This document shows, one piece after another, positions 48,627 to 57,298 of a stretch of 64,000 nt of DNA (positions are counted from its first letter, which is position 1; the number at the start of each line of letters is the position of its first letter). The position numbers were made by a program, and so were the translations under genes. The notes under the pieces are model-generated. The model was not told where the DNA came from. It ran no database searches and saw nothing but the letters and a program-made list of their open reading frames with translations. This DNA is from Agromyces ramosus (GTDB lineage Bacteria > Actinomycetota > Actinomycetes > Actinomycetales > Microbacteriaceae), in contig NZ_JAUSYY010000001.1 in the NCBI RefSeq assembly GCF_030817175.1, positions 62,001 through 126,000 of the forward strand, written 5' to 3'.

Positions 48627-51600
48627 ATGACTGACCGACCCCTCGGCGCCGCGCGCGATCTTCAGCGCTGGCCGGCCGATCCCGACCAGCTCGTCGACAC
48701 GACGCGCTGCCCGGCCTGCTTCGCACCGCTCGACTCCACTCGCTGCCGCGAGTGCGGCCTCGAGCTCGGCGTGCCGGCGGCGGCCGAGCTGCTCGCCCTG
48801 TCGACGCGCGTGCACGCCGAGCTGATTGCGCGCCGGAGCCTCATCACGCGCATGCGAGTGGAGCAGGCGACGGCCGAGCGAGCGGCGGCGGTTGCGGCCG
48901 TGCCACCGGTCGCGATCGCGCCGGCAACCTCCGCTCCCACGGTCGCGACAGTCGCCGCAGTGCCGCCAGCCGCATCCGCCCCGCCGTCGCCACTGCCGCC
49001 CGCGGCATCCGTCGGCGAGGCCGCACCACGTTCATCGCGGTCGAGCGTGCAGGTGCTGCTCCTCACCCTCGGCGTGGTGCTCATCTCGATCACGGCGATC
49101 GTGTTCCTCTTCGTCGCCTACCTCGTGGCGACGCTCGAGGTGCGCTCGGTGATCATCGCGGTCGCGAGCGTGCTCGTGCTGGGTGTGGCGTGGCTCCTTC
49201 GGGCGCGCCGGCTGCCGGGCACGGCCGAGGGCGTGGCATCCGTCGCCATCGTGCTGCTGCTGCTCGATGTGTGGATCGTTCGCGCGAACGGGCTGTTCGG
49301 CACCGATTCCGTCGATGCCGCGGGCTATACGGGCGCTGCGCTGCTCGTGGTCTCGATCGCCTTGCTCGGCGTGCGCGCGGTCAGCGGCATCCGGGTCGCC
49401 GGCTTCGCTGCAGCTGGGCTCGCGCCGGTGGGCGTGTTCCTGCTCGCCTTCCAGGCAGCACCCGAGGGCGAGTTCGCCACCGGCGTGTGGCTCGGATGCC
49501 TCGCGGCGTCGCTGCTCGGCACGCTCGCGGTGCTGACCCCGCGCACGGTCGAGCGGGTGATCGTGCTCGGGGCCGGCTTCGCGGCCGGCATCGTCGCGCT
49601 CACCGCAGCCGTGTGGGCGCTGCCCGAGTCCGACTGGAACCAGCTGTGGAGCTTCCTCGCGGTCGGTGCGGCCTGGCTACTCGCCCTCATCGCGTTGCGG
49701 GCACGCGGTGGCAACCTCTCAGTGGGGTGGACGCGCATCGCCGCCCTCGCACTCGGCGCGAGCCTCGCGCTCGCCCCGGCGGTCTCGATCTTCTCCGAGC
49801 TCGACCTGGAGGAACAGGCGCTCTGGCTCGCGCCCGCGGCCGCAGGCGCGGTGGTGAGCGTGCTCGCCGCCGTCGCACGCCTCGTGGCCACGGCATCGCG
49901 TGATGCGTTCCGGGCGGCGGCGGCTGCCGTCGTCGTCACGCTCGTCGCCGCCGTGCCGGGCCTCGTGGTGGGCGTTGCCACCGTCGCCGCGCGCCTCTTC
50001 GCGAGCGCGCCGCCGTGGCAGCTCGGCGCCGACTCGCCCGTCGTCTCGTTGGTCGCGGAAGCGGAGCTCGCCGCAGTGCTCGTGCCGTTCGTGCTCGCAA
50101 CGGGTGCGCTCGTCGTCACGGCGCTCGCCCGTCGCTTCCGCACCTTCGCAGCGCTGCCGATCGGCGCGGCACTTGCCGGGGTGCTCGTCAGCGGCGCCGT
50201 CGCACCCGGCGTGGCACTCTCAGCGGCGGTACTCCTCGCGCTGGGAGCGGTTGCGCTCGCCCTGGCCGCGATGCTCCGTCCACTTGCGGTACGCGGGCTC
50301 CTGACCACGCTGCTCATCGTCGGTGCGAGCGGCGGCGCGCTCGCGTGGTGGGTCGGCTACTCGAGCGCCGACGTCTGGCCGTGGGCGGTCGTGCTCGTGA
50401 TCGCCACCATCATCGCCGGCCGGGTGTTCGGGCGCCAGGTCTGGACTGCACCTGCCGCGCCGGCGGCCGGCGCAACGCACCTCGCGCTCGCGGCGACACT
50501 CGCCGCCACCGCCGTGTTCTCGATCGTGCCGTGGCTCGAGTCGACCGGGGTCGTGCTCGCCGCCCCCTGGGCCTCACCGTGGATGTGGCTCGCGACCATC
50601 GGCTCGGCACTGCTCATCGTTGCCGCGTTCGCGCGAGTCGGTACCCCGGCTGACCGCCTGGCGACCGTCGTGCCGATCTTCGCTGCATCGGCGATCGCGC
50701 TCATCGGTGTCGCATTGGAAACGGATGCCCCGCTGCGCTGGCTGCCCGCCGTGATCTTCGTCGTCGCGGGCCTCCTGTGGCTGCGCACCGGCACGCTGCC
50801 GTCGATGCAGGCGAGCTTCGGGGCCGCGACCCCGCTCGCTCTGGCGCTCGGCGCAGGCCTGGCGGCCGACGAACTGTTCGGCCCCGAGTTCGTGGGCGCC
50901 GGCGTGGCCGGTGCGTCCCTGCTCGCCGCCGCACTCGCCCACGTCGTGCTGCCCGCCGACGCTCGCGCTGCGCGGCTCGGCTGGAGCATCGCGGTCGGAC
51001 TCGCCGCGTTCGCGGCGCTCCTGCTCGGCGCAACCGGCCCGAACTTCACCGACCAGCTCTGGCTCGTGCTGCTGCTCCTGACGCCCATTCCGATCGTCAT
51101 GGCGGCGCTCGACGGCGACCCGATCGCCGGTCGGCAGCCGAGCCGGCATCTCGCCTGGCTCAGCCTCGGCCTCGCCGTGGCCACCGTGTGGGCGTGGCTC
51201 GCCGGCGACGGCGTCGACAACGTCGAGGCCTACACGCTGCCGCTCGCGGTCGCGCTGGCGGTGACGGGCGGCCTGATCACCTGGCGACGCGGCACTGGCG
51301 ACGCGCGTGCGTCCGGGCGCACGGCACTCTTCGGCGTCGCGGCCGCGGTCGCGGTGCTTCCGAGCGTCGCGTCGAGCGGCGACTCCGAGCTGCGCACGAT
51401 CGTGCTGAGCTCGATCGGCATCGTGGTGGCGATCGCGGCCGGGTTCCTGCCGGAGTCGGCGCGCGGCGTACCCGTGCGGTTGCTCGGCGTGGCCGCCGGA
51501 TGGGTCGCGGTCAGCGGTGCGGCGCTCGTGCGCGGTTCGGCGGTGGCGACCGGCACGGAAGACGGCGTCCTCGTCATCGAGTTCTGGCCGCTCGTGGCGC

Positions 51601-52334
51601 TCGTGGCCGGCATCGCGATCGCGATGACGTGGGCGCGCTCGGCGTCGCGACCCGCGTGGCTCGGCGAAGCGCTGCTCGCGGCATCCGTCGCGCTTGCAAC
51701 CATTCCCACGGTGCTCGCGATCGTCGCGGGCGACCAGCCGACCCTGCGTGCCGCCGTGCTCTTCCCGTTGCTCGCCGCCGTGCACGTCGCGGCGTCGGCG
51801 ACGACGGCGCGACCCGTCGGTGGGCCGATGCTCGGCTGGACGTCGCTCGGTGCGCTCGTGCTCGGCGGGCTCGCGGCGCTCGTGTCCGGCGACGTCGACC
51901 CGTTCGACATCGTGACCGTATCGGTGGGCGGCGCACTCATCGGCGCCGGCGCGTTCCGCATGCGCCGCTCCCCCGAGCTCGGCAGCTGGCCGGCACTCGG
52001 ACCGGGCCTCGCGGTGCTGTTGCTGCCGGCGCTCCTCGCCGACTTCACCGACCCCGAAGTCTGGCGGAACGTCGCGCTCGGCATCGCCGCCGTCACCGCG
52101 GTCGTGGTCGGCGCGATGCATCGCCTGCAGGCGCCGCTGCTGCTCGGCGGCGCCGTGTTGCTCGTGCACGCGATCGTGCAGCTCTGGCCGTGGATCACCG
52201 AGCTCTACGAAGCCGTCTGGTGGTGGCTGTGGCTCGGCATCGCGGGCGTGCTGCTCGTGGTGCTCGCCGCGACCTACGAGCGCCAGCTGCGCCTCGCCCG
52301 AGGCACCGTGCGATCGATCGCGGCACTGCGATAG
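48627..52334 (+). CDS. SCO7613-type giant membrane protein
   Basis: A 1,235-residue protein with an N-terminal zinc ribbon (TRCPACFAPLDSTRCRECGL, two CxxC pairs), an Ala/Pro linker (about residues 70-135) and then some thirty or more membrane helices to the C-terminus. The family (SCO7613 C-terminal domain) is widespread in actinobacteria and uncharacterised. ATG 48627 is preferred to GTG 48621: CAGAGT lies 6 bases before it. It is not in an operon. Confidence 0.82.
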   Translation: MTDRPLGAARDLQRWPADPDQLVDTTRCPACFAPLDSTRCRECGLELGVPAAAELLALSTRVHAELIARRSLITRMRVEQATAERAAAVAAVPPVAIAPATSAPTVATVAAVPPAASAPPSPLPPAASVGEAAPRSSRSSVQVLLLTLGVVLISITAIVFLFVAYLVATLEVRSVIIAVASVLVLGVAWLLRARRLPGTAEGVASVAIVLLLLDVWIVRANGLFGTDSVDAAGYTGAALLVVSIALLGVRAVSGIRVAGFAAAGLAPVGVFLLAFQAAPEGEFATGVWLGCLAASLLGTLAVLTPRTVERVIVLGAGFAAGIVALTAAVWALPESDWNQLWSFLAVGAAWLLALIALRARGGNLSVGWTRIAALALGASLALAPAVSIFSELDLEEQALWLAPAAAGAVVSVLAAVARLVATASRDAFRAAAAAVVVTLVAAVPGLVVGVATVAARLFASAPPWQLGADSPVVSLVAEAELAAVLVPFVLATGALVVTALARRFRTFAALPIGAALAGVLVSGAVAPGVALSAAVLLALGAVALALAAMLRPLAVRGLLTTLLIVGASGGALAWWVGYSSADVWPWAVVLVIATIIAGRVFGRQVWTAPAAPAAGATHLALAATLAATAVFSIVPWLESTGVVLAAPWASPWMWLATIGSALLIVAAFARVGTPADRLATVVPIFAASAIALIGVALETDAPLRWLPAVIFVVAGLLWLRTGTLPSMQASFGAATPLALALGAGLAADELFGPEFVGAGVAGASLLAAALAHVVLPADARAARLGWSIAVGLAAFAALLLGATGPNFTDQLWLVLLLLTPIPIVMAALDGDPIAGRQPSRHLAWLSLGLAVATVWAWLAGDGVDNVEAYTLPLAVALAVTGGLITWRRGTGDARASGRTALFGVAAAVAVLPSVASSGDSELRTIVLSSIGIVVAIAAGFLPESARGVPVRLLGVAAGWVAVSGAALVRGSAVATGTEDGVLVIEFWPLVALVAGIAIAMTWARSASRPAWLGEALLAASVALATIPTVLAIVAGDQPTLRAAVLFPLLAAVHVAASATTARPVGGPMLGWTSLGALVLGGLAALVSGDVDPFDIVTVSVGGALIGAGAFRMRRSPELGSWPALGPGLAVLLLPALLADFTDPEVWRNVALGIAAVTAVVVGAMHRLQAPLLLGGAVLLVHAIVQLWPWITELYEAVWWWLWLGIAGVLLVVLAATYERQLRLARGTVRSIAALR

Positions 52335-52412
52335 CGAGCGGCTGCCGCGCGCGCGTGGCAGCGGCGGATGCATCGTGTACTACGATGATCCAGTGCCCGC
52401 GAGCGGGCGCGC

Positions 52413-52483
52413 GGGGATGTAGCTCAATGGTAGAGCCTCAGTCTTCCAAACTGATTACGCGGGTTCGATTCCCGTCATCCCCT
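52413..52483 (+). tRNA. tRNA-Gly(TCC)
   Basis: Plus-strand cloverleaf. The acceptor is GGGGATG/CATCCCC, the anticodon loop CTTCCAA (TCC), and the T-arm GGGTTCGATTCCC. CCA is encoded at 52484-52486. TACGAT at 52381-52386 is a -10 candidate. Confidence 0.95.
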
Positions 52484-52495
52484 CCACAACGGCGA

Positions 52496-52840
52496 CTACT
52501 GCCCGGGCCCGTGCGGCGCCCACGCATCGGGCGGCTCGACTCGGCCGGTCTCGGCGAGCCACTGGTCGCCCTGGGTCTGCAGCGCCTTGATGAGCATGAA
52601 GATCTGCTCCGGGGGAATCCGCACGCGCGCCGCGACGCGGGACTCGAGCACCGCGTGCGGAGGCTGGCCGGTTGCGGCATCCGCCGACGCATGCGCCGGC
52701 CGCTTCACGGTCAGGAAATCGAGCACGAAGGTGTTGGGCGTGTGCCAGATGTTCGCGAAGTCGGCGAAGACGCCCACCTCCTGCTCGGGAGGAAGGCTGA
52801 CGGCGAACTCCATTGGGGGGCGCTGCACTGGATCGGTCAT
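52496..52840 (-). CDS. DUF3467 domain protein
   Basis: A 114-residue DUF3467 protein with FADFANIWHTPNTFVLDFLT and AARVRIPPEQIFMLIKAL. The function is unknown. TACCCT (52847-52852) is 6 bases before the ATG with no ribosome site, suggesting a leaderless message. Divergent from dps. Confidence 0.88.
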   Translation of the reverse strand: MTDPVQRPPMEFAVSLPPEQEVGVFADFANIWHTPNTFVLDFLTVKRPAHASADAATGQPPHAVLESRVAARVRIPPEQIFMLIKALQTQGDQWLAETGRVEPPDAWAPHGPGQ

Positions 52841-52894
52841 GTGCGCAGGGTATGCGAGGAAGCTTCCAGCCCGGTGAGTGCAGCCTCCCCTTCC

Positions 52895-52922
52895 TTGAAA
52901 TAGATCGGCAGCGGCGTAGCGT
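52895..52922 (+). promoter_or_regulatory. Promoter of dps
   Basis: TTGAAA (52895-52900) and TAGCGT (52917-52922) with a 16-base spacer form a sigma-70-like promoter 38 bases upstream of the dps ATG. Confidence 0.6.
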
Positions 52923-52959
52923 TGAACCGGACATACGTTCCAGGGAAGGTGGATTGCAC

Positions 52960-53448
52960 ATGACCGACACCAAGACCACGCCGAAGACGGGTGCGAACGC
53001 GGATGTCGCCGCTGGCGTCGCGCAGTTCCTCACGCCCGTCGTGCAAGAGCTCGTCGCGCTCGCCGTCAACGGCAAGCAAGCGCACTGGCACGTTCGCGGC
53101 GTGAACTTCATCGCCGTACACGAGCTGCTCGACGTGGTCGTCGGCCACGCCCAGGACTGGGCCGACCTCGCGGCTGAGCGGGTCGTCGCGTTGGGTCTGC
53201 CGGTCGACGGCCGCCTCAAGTCGGTCTCCGACAAGAGCGGCGCGGCCAACCCGAAGCTCGGCTTCCAGCCCTACGACGAGGCGATCGCCGACGTCGTCGC
53301 GCAGATCGACCTCGCCGCGGCGAAGGTCGATGAGGCCATCGAGGGACTCGAGGAGCTCGACCCCGTGAGCCAGGACGTCGCCATCGAGATCCGCCGCGGC
53401 CTCGACAAGGACCGCTGGTTCCTCTTCTCGCACGTCGCCGTGAAGTAG
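52960..53448 (+). CDS. dps: Dps family DNA-binding/ferritin-like protein
   Basis: Dodecameric iron-storage and DNA-protecting protein, 162 residues. Ferroxidase ligands are visible in KQAHWHVRGVNF (His) and AQDWADLAAERVVALG (Asp, Glu). ATG 52960 follows GGAAGGTGG and gives a short Lys-containing N-terminal tail (MTDTKTTPKTGANADVAAG). It likely limits hydroxyl-radical damage in stationary phase or oxidative stress. Confidence 0.94.
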   Translation: MTDTKTTPKTGANADVAAGVAQFLTPVVQELVALAVNGKQAHWHVRGVNFIAVHELLDVVVGHAQDWADLAAERVVALGLPVDGRLKSVSDKSGAANPKLGFQPYDEAIADVVAQIDLAAAKVDEAIEGLEELDPVSQDVAIEIRRGLDKDRWFLFSHVAVK

Positions 53449-53492
53449 ATCCGCGATAGCGGGGCTGACGGGCCCGGGTGCAGAATGCCGAT

Positions 53493-54221
53493 ATGACGGC
53501 GGATGCACCCGGGCCCGACTCGTCCCCGAGTGACGATGCCACGCGACTCACCGACGCGCAGAAGTCGTTGCGCGCGCAGATGCTCGCGACCGAGCACTGG
53601 AGCCTCCTCGCATCGCGGAGCACGACGCAGAGCGAGGTGCTCACCCGCATCGCGATCTTCCTCACGCTCGTGTCGGCAGGGCTCGTCACGCTCGGCGTGC
53701 TCGGCAACGCGACCGAGTTCCGGGGGTGGTTCGGCGTCGCCGCACTCGGCGTGCTGTTCCTGCTCGTGCTGCTCGGAGTGATCACCCAGTTGCGGGTGTT
53801 CAATACGGCGACCGAGGATCTGGCGTATGTGCTCGCGATGAATCGGCTTCGCGGCGCCTATCTCGACCTCGATCCCGGGCTCGAGCGGTACTTCATCATG
53901 GGCGTAACCGACGACGAGGCGGGAGCGGTCAAGACCTACTACCCGTTCGCCGTTCGTGACCGTTCGCAGGTCTTCGCGAGCTCGATGATGCTGATGCTGG
54001 TCGTGAACACCGCACTCGTCGGACTCTTCGTGGGAGCGCTGACCTACGCGATCGCGGGTTCGGTGGGCTGGTCGATCGCGCTCGGCGTCGTCATCGCGAT
54101 CGCCGTGTTCGCGCTCTGGATGTCATGGGGATACCGCGGCTATCGCCATGTGCTGCGCGCGCACGTGCCGCTGCGCCGCGGCGACGGCGAGGCGCGGCGA
54201 TCCGGGCCGCCGACGCTGTGA
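53493..54221 (+). CDS. Hypothetical membrane protein
   Basis: A 242-residue protein with two membrane-helix pairs: FLTLVSAGLVTLGVLG and VAALGVLFLLVLLGVI near the middle, and SMMLMLVVNTALVGLFVGAL and IALGVVIAIAVFALWMSW near the end. A soluble loop (TATEDLAYVLAMNRLRGAYL) lies between. I do not recognise the family. CAGAAT lies 6 bases before ATG 53493; GTG 53478 is in frame upstream. Confidence 0.75.
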   Translation: MTADAPGPDSSPSDDATRLTDAQKSLRAQMLATEHWSLLASRSTTQSEVLTRIAIFLTLVSAGLVTLGVLGNATEFRGWFGVAALGVLFLLVLLGVITQLRVFNTATEDLAYVLAMNRLRGAYLDLDPGLERYFIMGVTDDEAGAVKTYYPFAVRDRSQVFASSMMLMLVVNTALVGLFVGALTYAIAGSVGWSIALGVVIAIAVFALWMSWGYRGYRHVLRAHVPLRRGDGEARRSGPPTL

Positions 54222-54281
54222 CGACTGAGCTGTCGTAAACGTTGTCTGTCGGCTCCAGCCCATCCGCCCTAGCCTGACCTC

Positions 54282-55148
54282 ATGCGTCACGTCTTCCTCG
54301 TCATCCTGAGCGCCCTCCTGCTCGTCGGGTGTGCGAGCAACCCCACGCATCCTGACCCGCGCGAGTCTCCGCCGGTCGAAACACCCTCGGTGGCCCATCC
54401 GAACCTCTCCGACGAGTCGCGGGCACTCGGCCTCATCGGACTGTGGCGCGTGTCCGGCGCCGCCGGCGAGCAGTCGGACACCTGGCTGCGCCTCGACACC
54501 GTCGACTTCCAGTTGTGGCGGGACTGCGGCATGATCCAGGGCTCGTGGACCGCGGGAGAAGCGGCGTTCATCGCCTCGACCTACGGCGCGAGCGGCGGAT
54601 GCGCCGATGGCGGGCTGCCCGACGTCGCCTGGCTCGAGTCCGCGACCGCCTACGAACCCACGGGTGAGGGATGGCGGCTCACGGATGGCGGCGGCAGCGT
54701 GGTCGCGACGCTCACCGTCGACGGCGCTCCGGAACCGATCGAGACCGCCGCCGACTTCTACGCGCAACCGCCCGAGGTGACGGCGGAGACCCGCGAGGCG
54801 TTCCGAAGGAACGTGCCACTGCCCCTCGGCATCGAGGCAGCGACACCGGAGTCGCTCACCGGCCGATGGGTTCCGGTCGAGACCACAGGAGCGACCGACC
54901 CGCACGTCGACTTCGTCGCCGCCGGATCGTGGGAGGGCTCCGACGGCTGCAACGGTGCGGCGGGCCGTTGGTCGTCGGGTTCCGACGGCGAGTTCCTCGC
55001 CACCTCGGGGCCGTCGACGCTCATGGCCTGCGACGGCGCCCCCGTCCCGTACTGGGTCGCGGCCGCCCGCATCGCGGGCTTCGACGGCGATCGCCTGCTC
55101 CTCTTCGACGGTGACGGGAACGAGCTCGGCCGCTTGATGCGGGGCTGA
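54282..55148 (+). CDS. META-like lipoprotein
   Basis: A 288-residue lipoprotein: VFLVILSALLLVGCASN has a lipobox with acylated Cys at about 17. Two similar halves are visible: LGLIGLWRVSGAAGEQSDTW with GMIQGSW, and SLTGRWVPVETTGATDPHVD with GSWEGSDGCNGAAGRW, the second resembling META-type domains (GxW...DGCN). The function is unknown. TAGCCT (54270-54275) lies 6 bases before the ATG, suggesting a leaderless message. Confidence 0.78.
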   Translation: MRHVFLVILSALLLVGCASNPTHPDPRESPPVETPSVAHPNLSDESRALGLIGLWRVSGAAGEQSDTWLRLDTVDFQLWRDCGMIQGSWTAGEAAFIASTYGASGGCADGGLPDVAWLESATAYEPTGEGWRLTDGGGSVVATLTVDGAPEPIETAADFYAQPPEVTAETREAFRRNVPLPLGIEAATPESLTGRWVPVETTGATDPHVDFVAAGSWEGSDGCNGAAGRWSSGSDGEFLATSGPSTLMACDGAPVPYWVAAARIAGFDGDRLLLFDGDGNELGRLMRG

Positions 55149-55159
55149 GGAGGCGTCGG

Positions 55160-55822
55160 CTACCGCTGCAGCCAGGTGAGCACCGCGAGCACGCGCCGGT
55201 GGTCGGTGCCCGAGTCTTCCAGGTTGAGCTTCTGGAAGATCGAGGTGACGTTCTTCTCCACCGCGCCGACGCCGATGTAGAGCTGTTTCGCGATGCCTGC
55301 ATTCGTGCGGCCCTCGGCCATGAGCGTCATCACCTCGCGTTCGCGCGGGGTGAGCGATTCCAGCGGGTCGCTGCGCCGCGAGAGCAGCTCGCGAACGACC
55401 TGCGGGTCGAGCACGGTGCCGCCCTGACTCACCCGCTCCACCGCGTCTTCGAGCTCGTCGAGCGATGCCACGCGGTCCTTCAGCAGGTAGCCCATGCCGC
55501 CTTCGCCCGATGAGAGCAGTTCGTGGGCATACGTGCCCTCCACGTATTGGCTGAGCAGCAGCACGCCGAGCTTCGGCTTGCGCCGCCGCAGTTCGATCGC
55601 GGCACGCACGCCCTCGTCGCGGAACGTGGGCGGCATCCGCACGTCGAGGACGGCGAGGTCGGGGTCGGTCTCATCGATCGCGGCAAGCAGCGAGTCGGCT
55701 TCGCCATAGGCCGCGACCGTCTCGAATCCCGCCTCGTCGAAGAGCCGTACGAGGCCCTCGCGCAAGAGCACCGAGTCCTCGGCGAGCACGATTCGAAGCG
55801 GGCCGCGGGCGGGGTCGGTCAT
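55160..55822 (-). CDS. LuxR/NarL-type response regulator
   Basis: A 220-residue response regulator. The receiver domain has the acidic pocket at E15-D16, the phospho-acceptor Asp at 60 (LAVLDVRMP) and Lys in YLLKDRVASL. The DNA-binding domain has ESLTPREREVMTLMAEGRTN and IGVGAVEKNVTSIFQKL. It follows the histidine kinase by 74 bases on the same strand. TAATGT lies 6 bases before the ATG, so it may have its own leaderless transcript. Confidence 0.94.
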   Translation of the reverse strand: MTDPARGPLRIVLAEDSVLLREGLVRLFDEAGFETVAAYGEADSLLAAIDETDPDLAVLDVRMPPTFRDEGVRAAIELRRRKPKLGVLLLSQYVEGTYAHELLSSGEGGMGYLLKDRVASLDELEDAVERVSQGGTVLDPQVVRELLSRRSDPLESLTPREREVMTLMAEGRTNAGIAKQLYIGVGAVEKNVTSIFQKLNLEDSGTDHRRVLAVLTWLQR

Positions 55823-55896
55823 GCCCCCACATTAGCGGCGCGACGGCCGCCATCGCCCGCCCGGCGGGGTCACCGCCGGGCGGGCGACGTCGACGA

Positions 55897-57298
55897 TCAG
55901 ACGATGCCGGATGCCCCGAGCGGCGTATACGGAATGTGCGCGCCGATCATGGTCGGCCCGCCCGGGGGGCTGTCGACCACGAGAGTTCCCCGCAGCCCGT
56001 AGACGCGCTCGGTGAGTCCGGCGAGGCCGTGACCCGGCGTCGAGACGGCGCCGCCTGTTCCGTTATCGGTGACCCAGACATCCAGCCAGTGCCCGGTCGC
56101 TCCGGTGTCGCGCGTCGAAACGCGCAGTCGGATGCCCGTGGCATCGGCGTGCTTGACCGCGTTGGTGAGGAGCTCGGCGGCCACGAAGTAGGCGTTGCGT
56201 TCGATCGCGGTCGGGAGCGCGGCATCCGGCGGCAGGTCCATCTCGACGGTCACCGGCACCGGACTCCGCGTGGCGAGCGACTCCAGCCCCGCGGCGAGGC
56301 CGCGGTCCTGGAGGATCGGCGGGGCGAAGCCGCGCGACAGGGCGCGCAACTCGTCGAGGGTCTCCCGCGCCTGGTCGCGCGCCTCGACGATGAGCTCGCG
56401 GGCCGCATCCGGGTCGCGGTCGAGCTTGCGCTCGATCGTGGCGAGGTCCATCTGCAGGCGCACGAGGCGCTGCTGCGGTCCGTCGTGGATGTCGCGCTCG
56501 AGGCGTCGCAGCGAGGCGTCTTCGGCCTGCACCGCCGCGCCACGGGATGCCGCGAGCTGCTGCACCTCCCGTTCGAGCGCCTCGGAACGCCACGAACCGA
56601 GCAGGCCCCGCGCGATGACATCGTGAAGCAGCGTGAGTCCGCGGAACACGAACGGCAGGGTGGCGAGGAAGATCAGCCCGATGATGAACTCGAAGATGCC
56701 CTCGCCGATGCGGGGATCCACCGACAGCGCGTTGCCCGGGAAGAGGAAGTCGACGACGACGTCGTACAGCCAGAAGTCGCGGCCGTCGCTGCCGTCGGGG
56801 ATGTAGCGCTGCCAGATCCACCCGGTGAGCCCGCCGAGCGCCACCGAGGTCCACACCACGGTGAGGACCCACGAGACGATGCTGACGATCGGGTTGATGA
56901 TCACGCCGTGCAGGAGGGAGAGCCAGTAGTGACCGTCGATGAACGGCGCGAACATCGTGCGCCAGAAGCCCTGGTCGCGGTCGACGTGATCCCACGCCGG
57001 CCGGCCGCACGGCCGGGCGCCCGGCCCACTCGAGCCGCACGAGCTCGAGCGTGCCGAAGCCGCGGGCGATGAAGAGCGATGCGACGACGATGAAGATGCC
57101 GAACACGATGAAGATGAGCCCGAGTCCGGTGAAGAACGTCGTCGAGAGCACGACGAGGCCGACGATCGCGATCGGCATCGTGAGGATGAGGAAGCCGAAC
57201 TCGCGCGGCACCGTCTTCCACAGCGACCAGTAGCTGCGGCCGTGGCTGCGCGCGGGCGCGACATCCGTCGGCGTCTCGGTGATGATCTCAGTGCTCAT
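55897..57298 (-). CDS. Sensor histidine kinase, frameshifted
   Basis: Partner kinase of the downstream regulator. The N-terminal membrane sensor (SYWSLWKTVPREFGFLILTM, then two helices) reads to LVRLEWAGRPAV. The remainder (WDHVDRDQGFWRTMFAPFID, further helices, the phospho-acceptor helix RRLERDIHDGPQQRLVRLQM and the ATPase lobe with ELLTNAVKHADATG and GHGLAGLTERV) is in another frame. The break lies in a tandem CCGG tract at 56996-57006, where four extra bases or one missing base would explain it. Its ATG overlaps the oxidase stop by 11 bases. Confidence 0.85.

Noticed and set aside
50574..52373. 599-residue open frame antisense to the giant membrane protein
   Set aside because: Hydrophilic His/Arg/Glu mirror of hydrophobic codons, a known GC-rich artefact.
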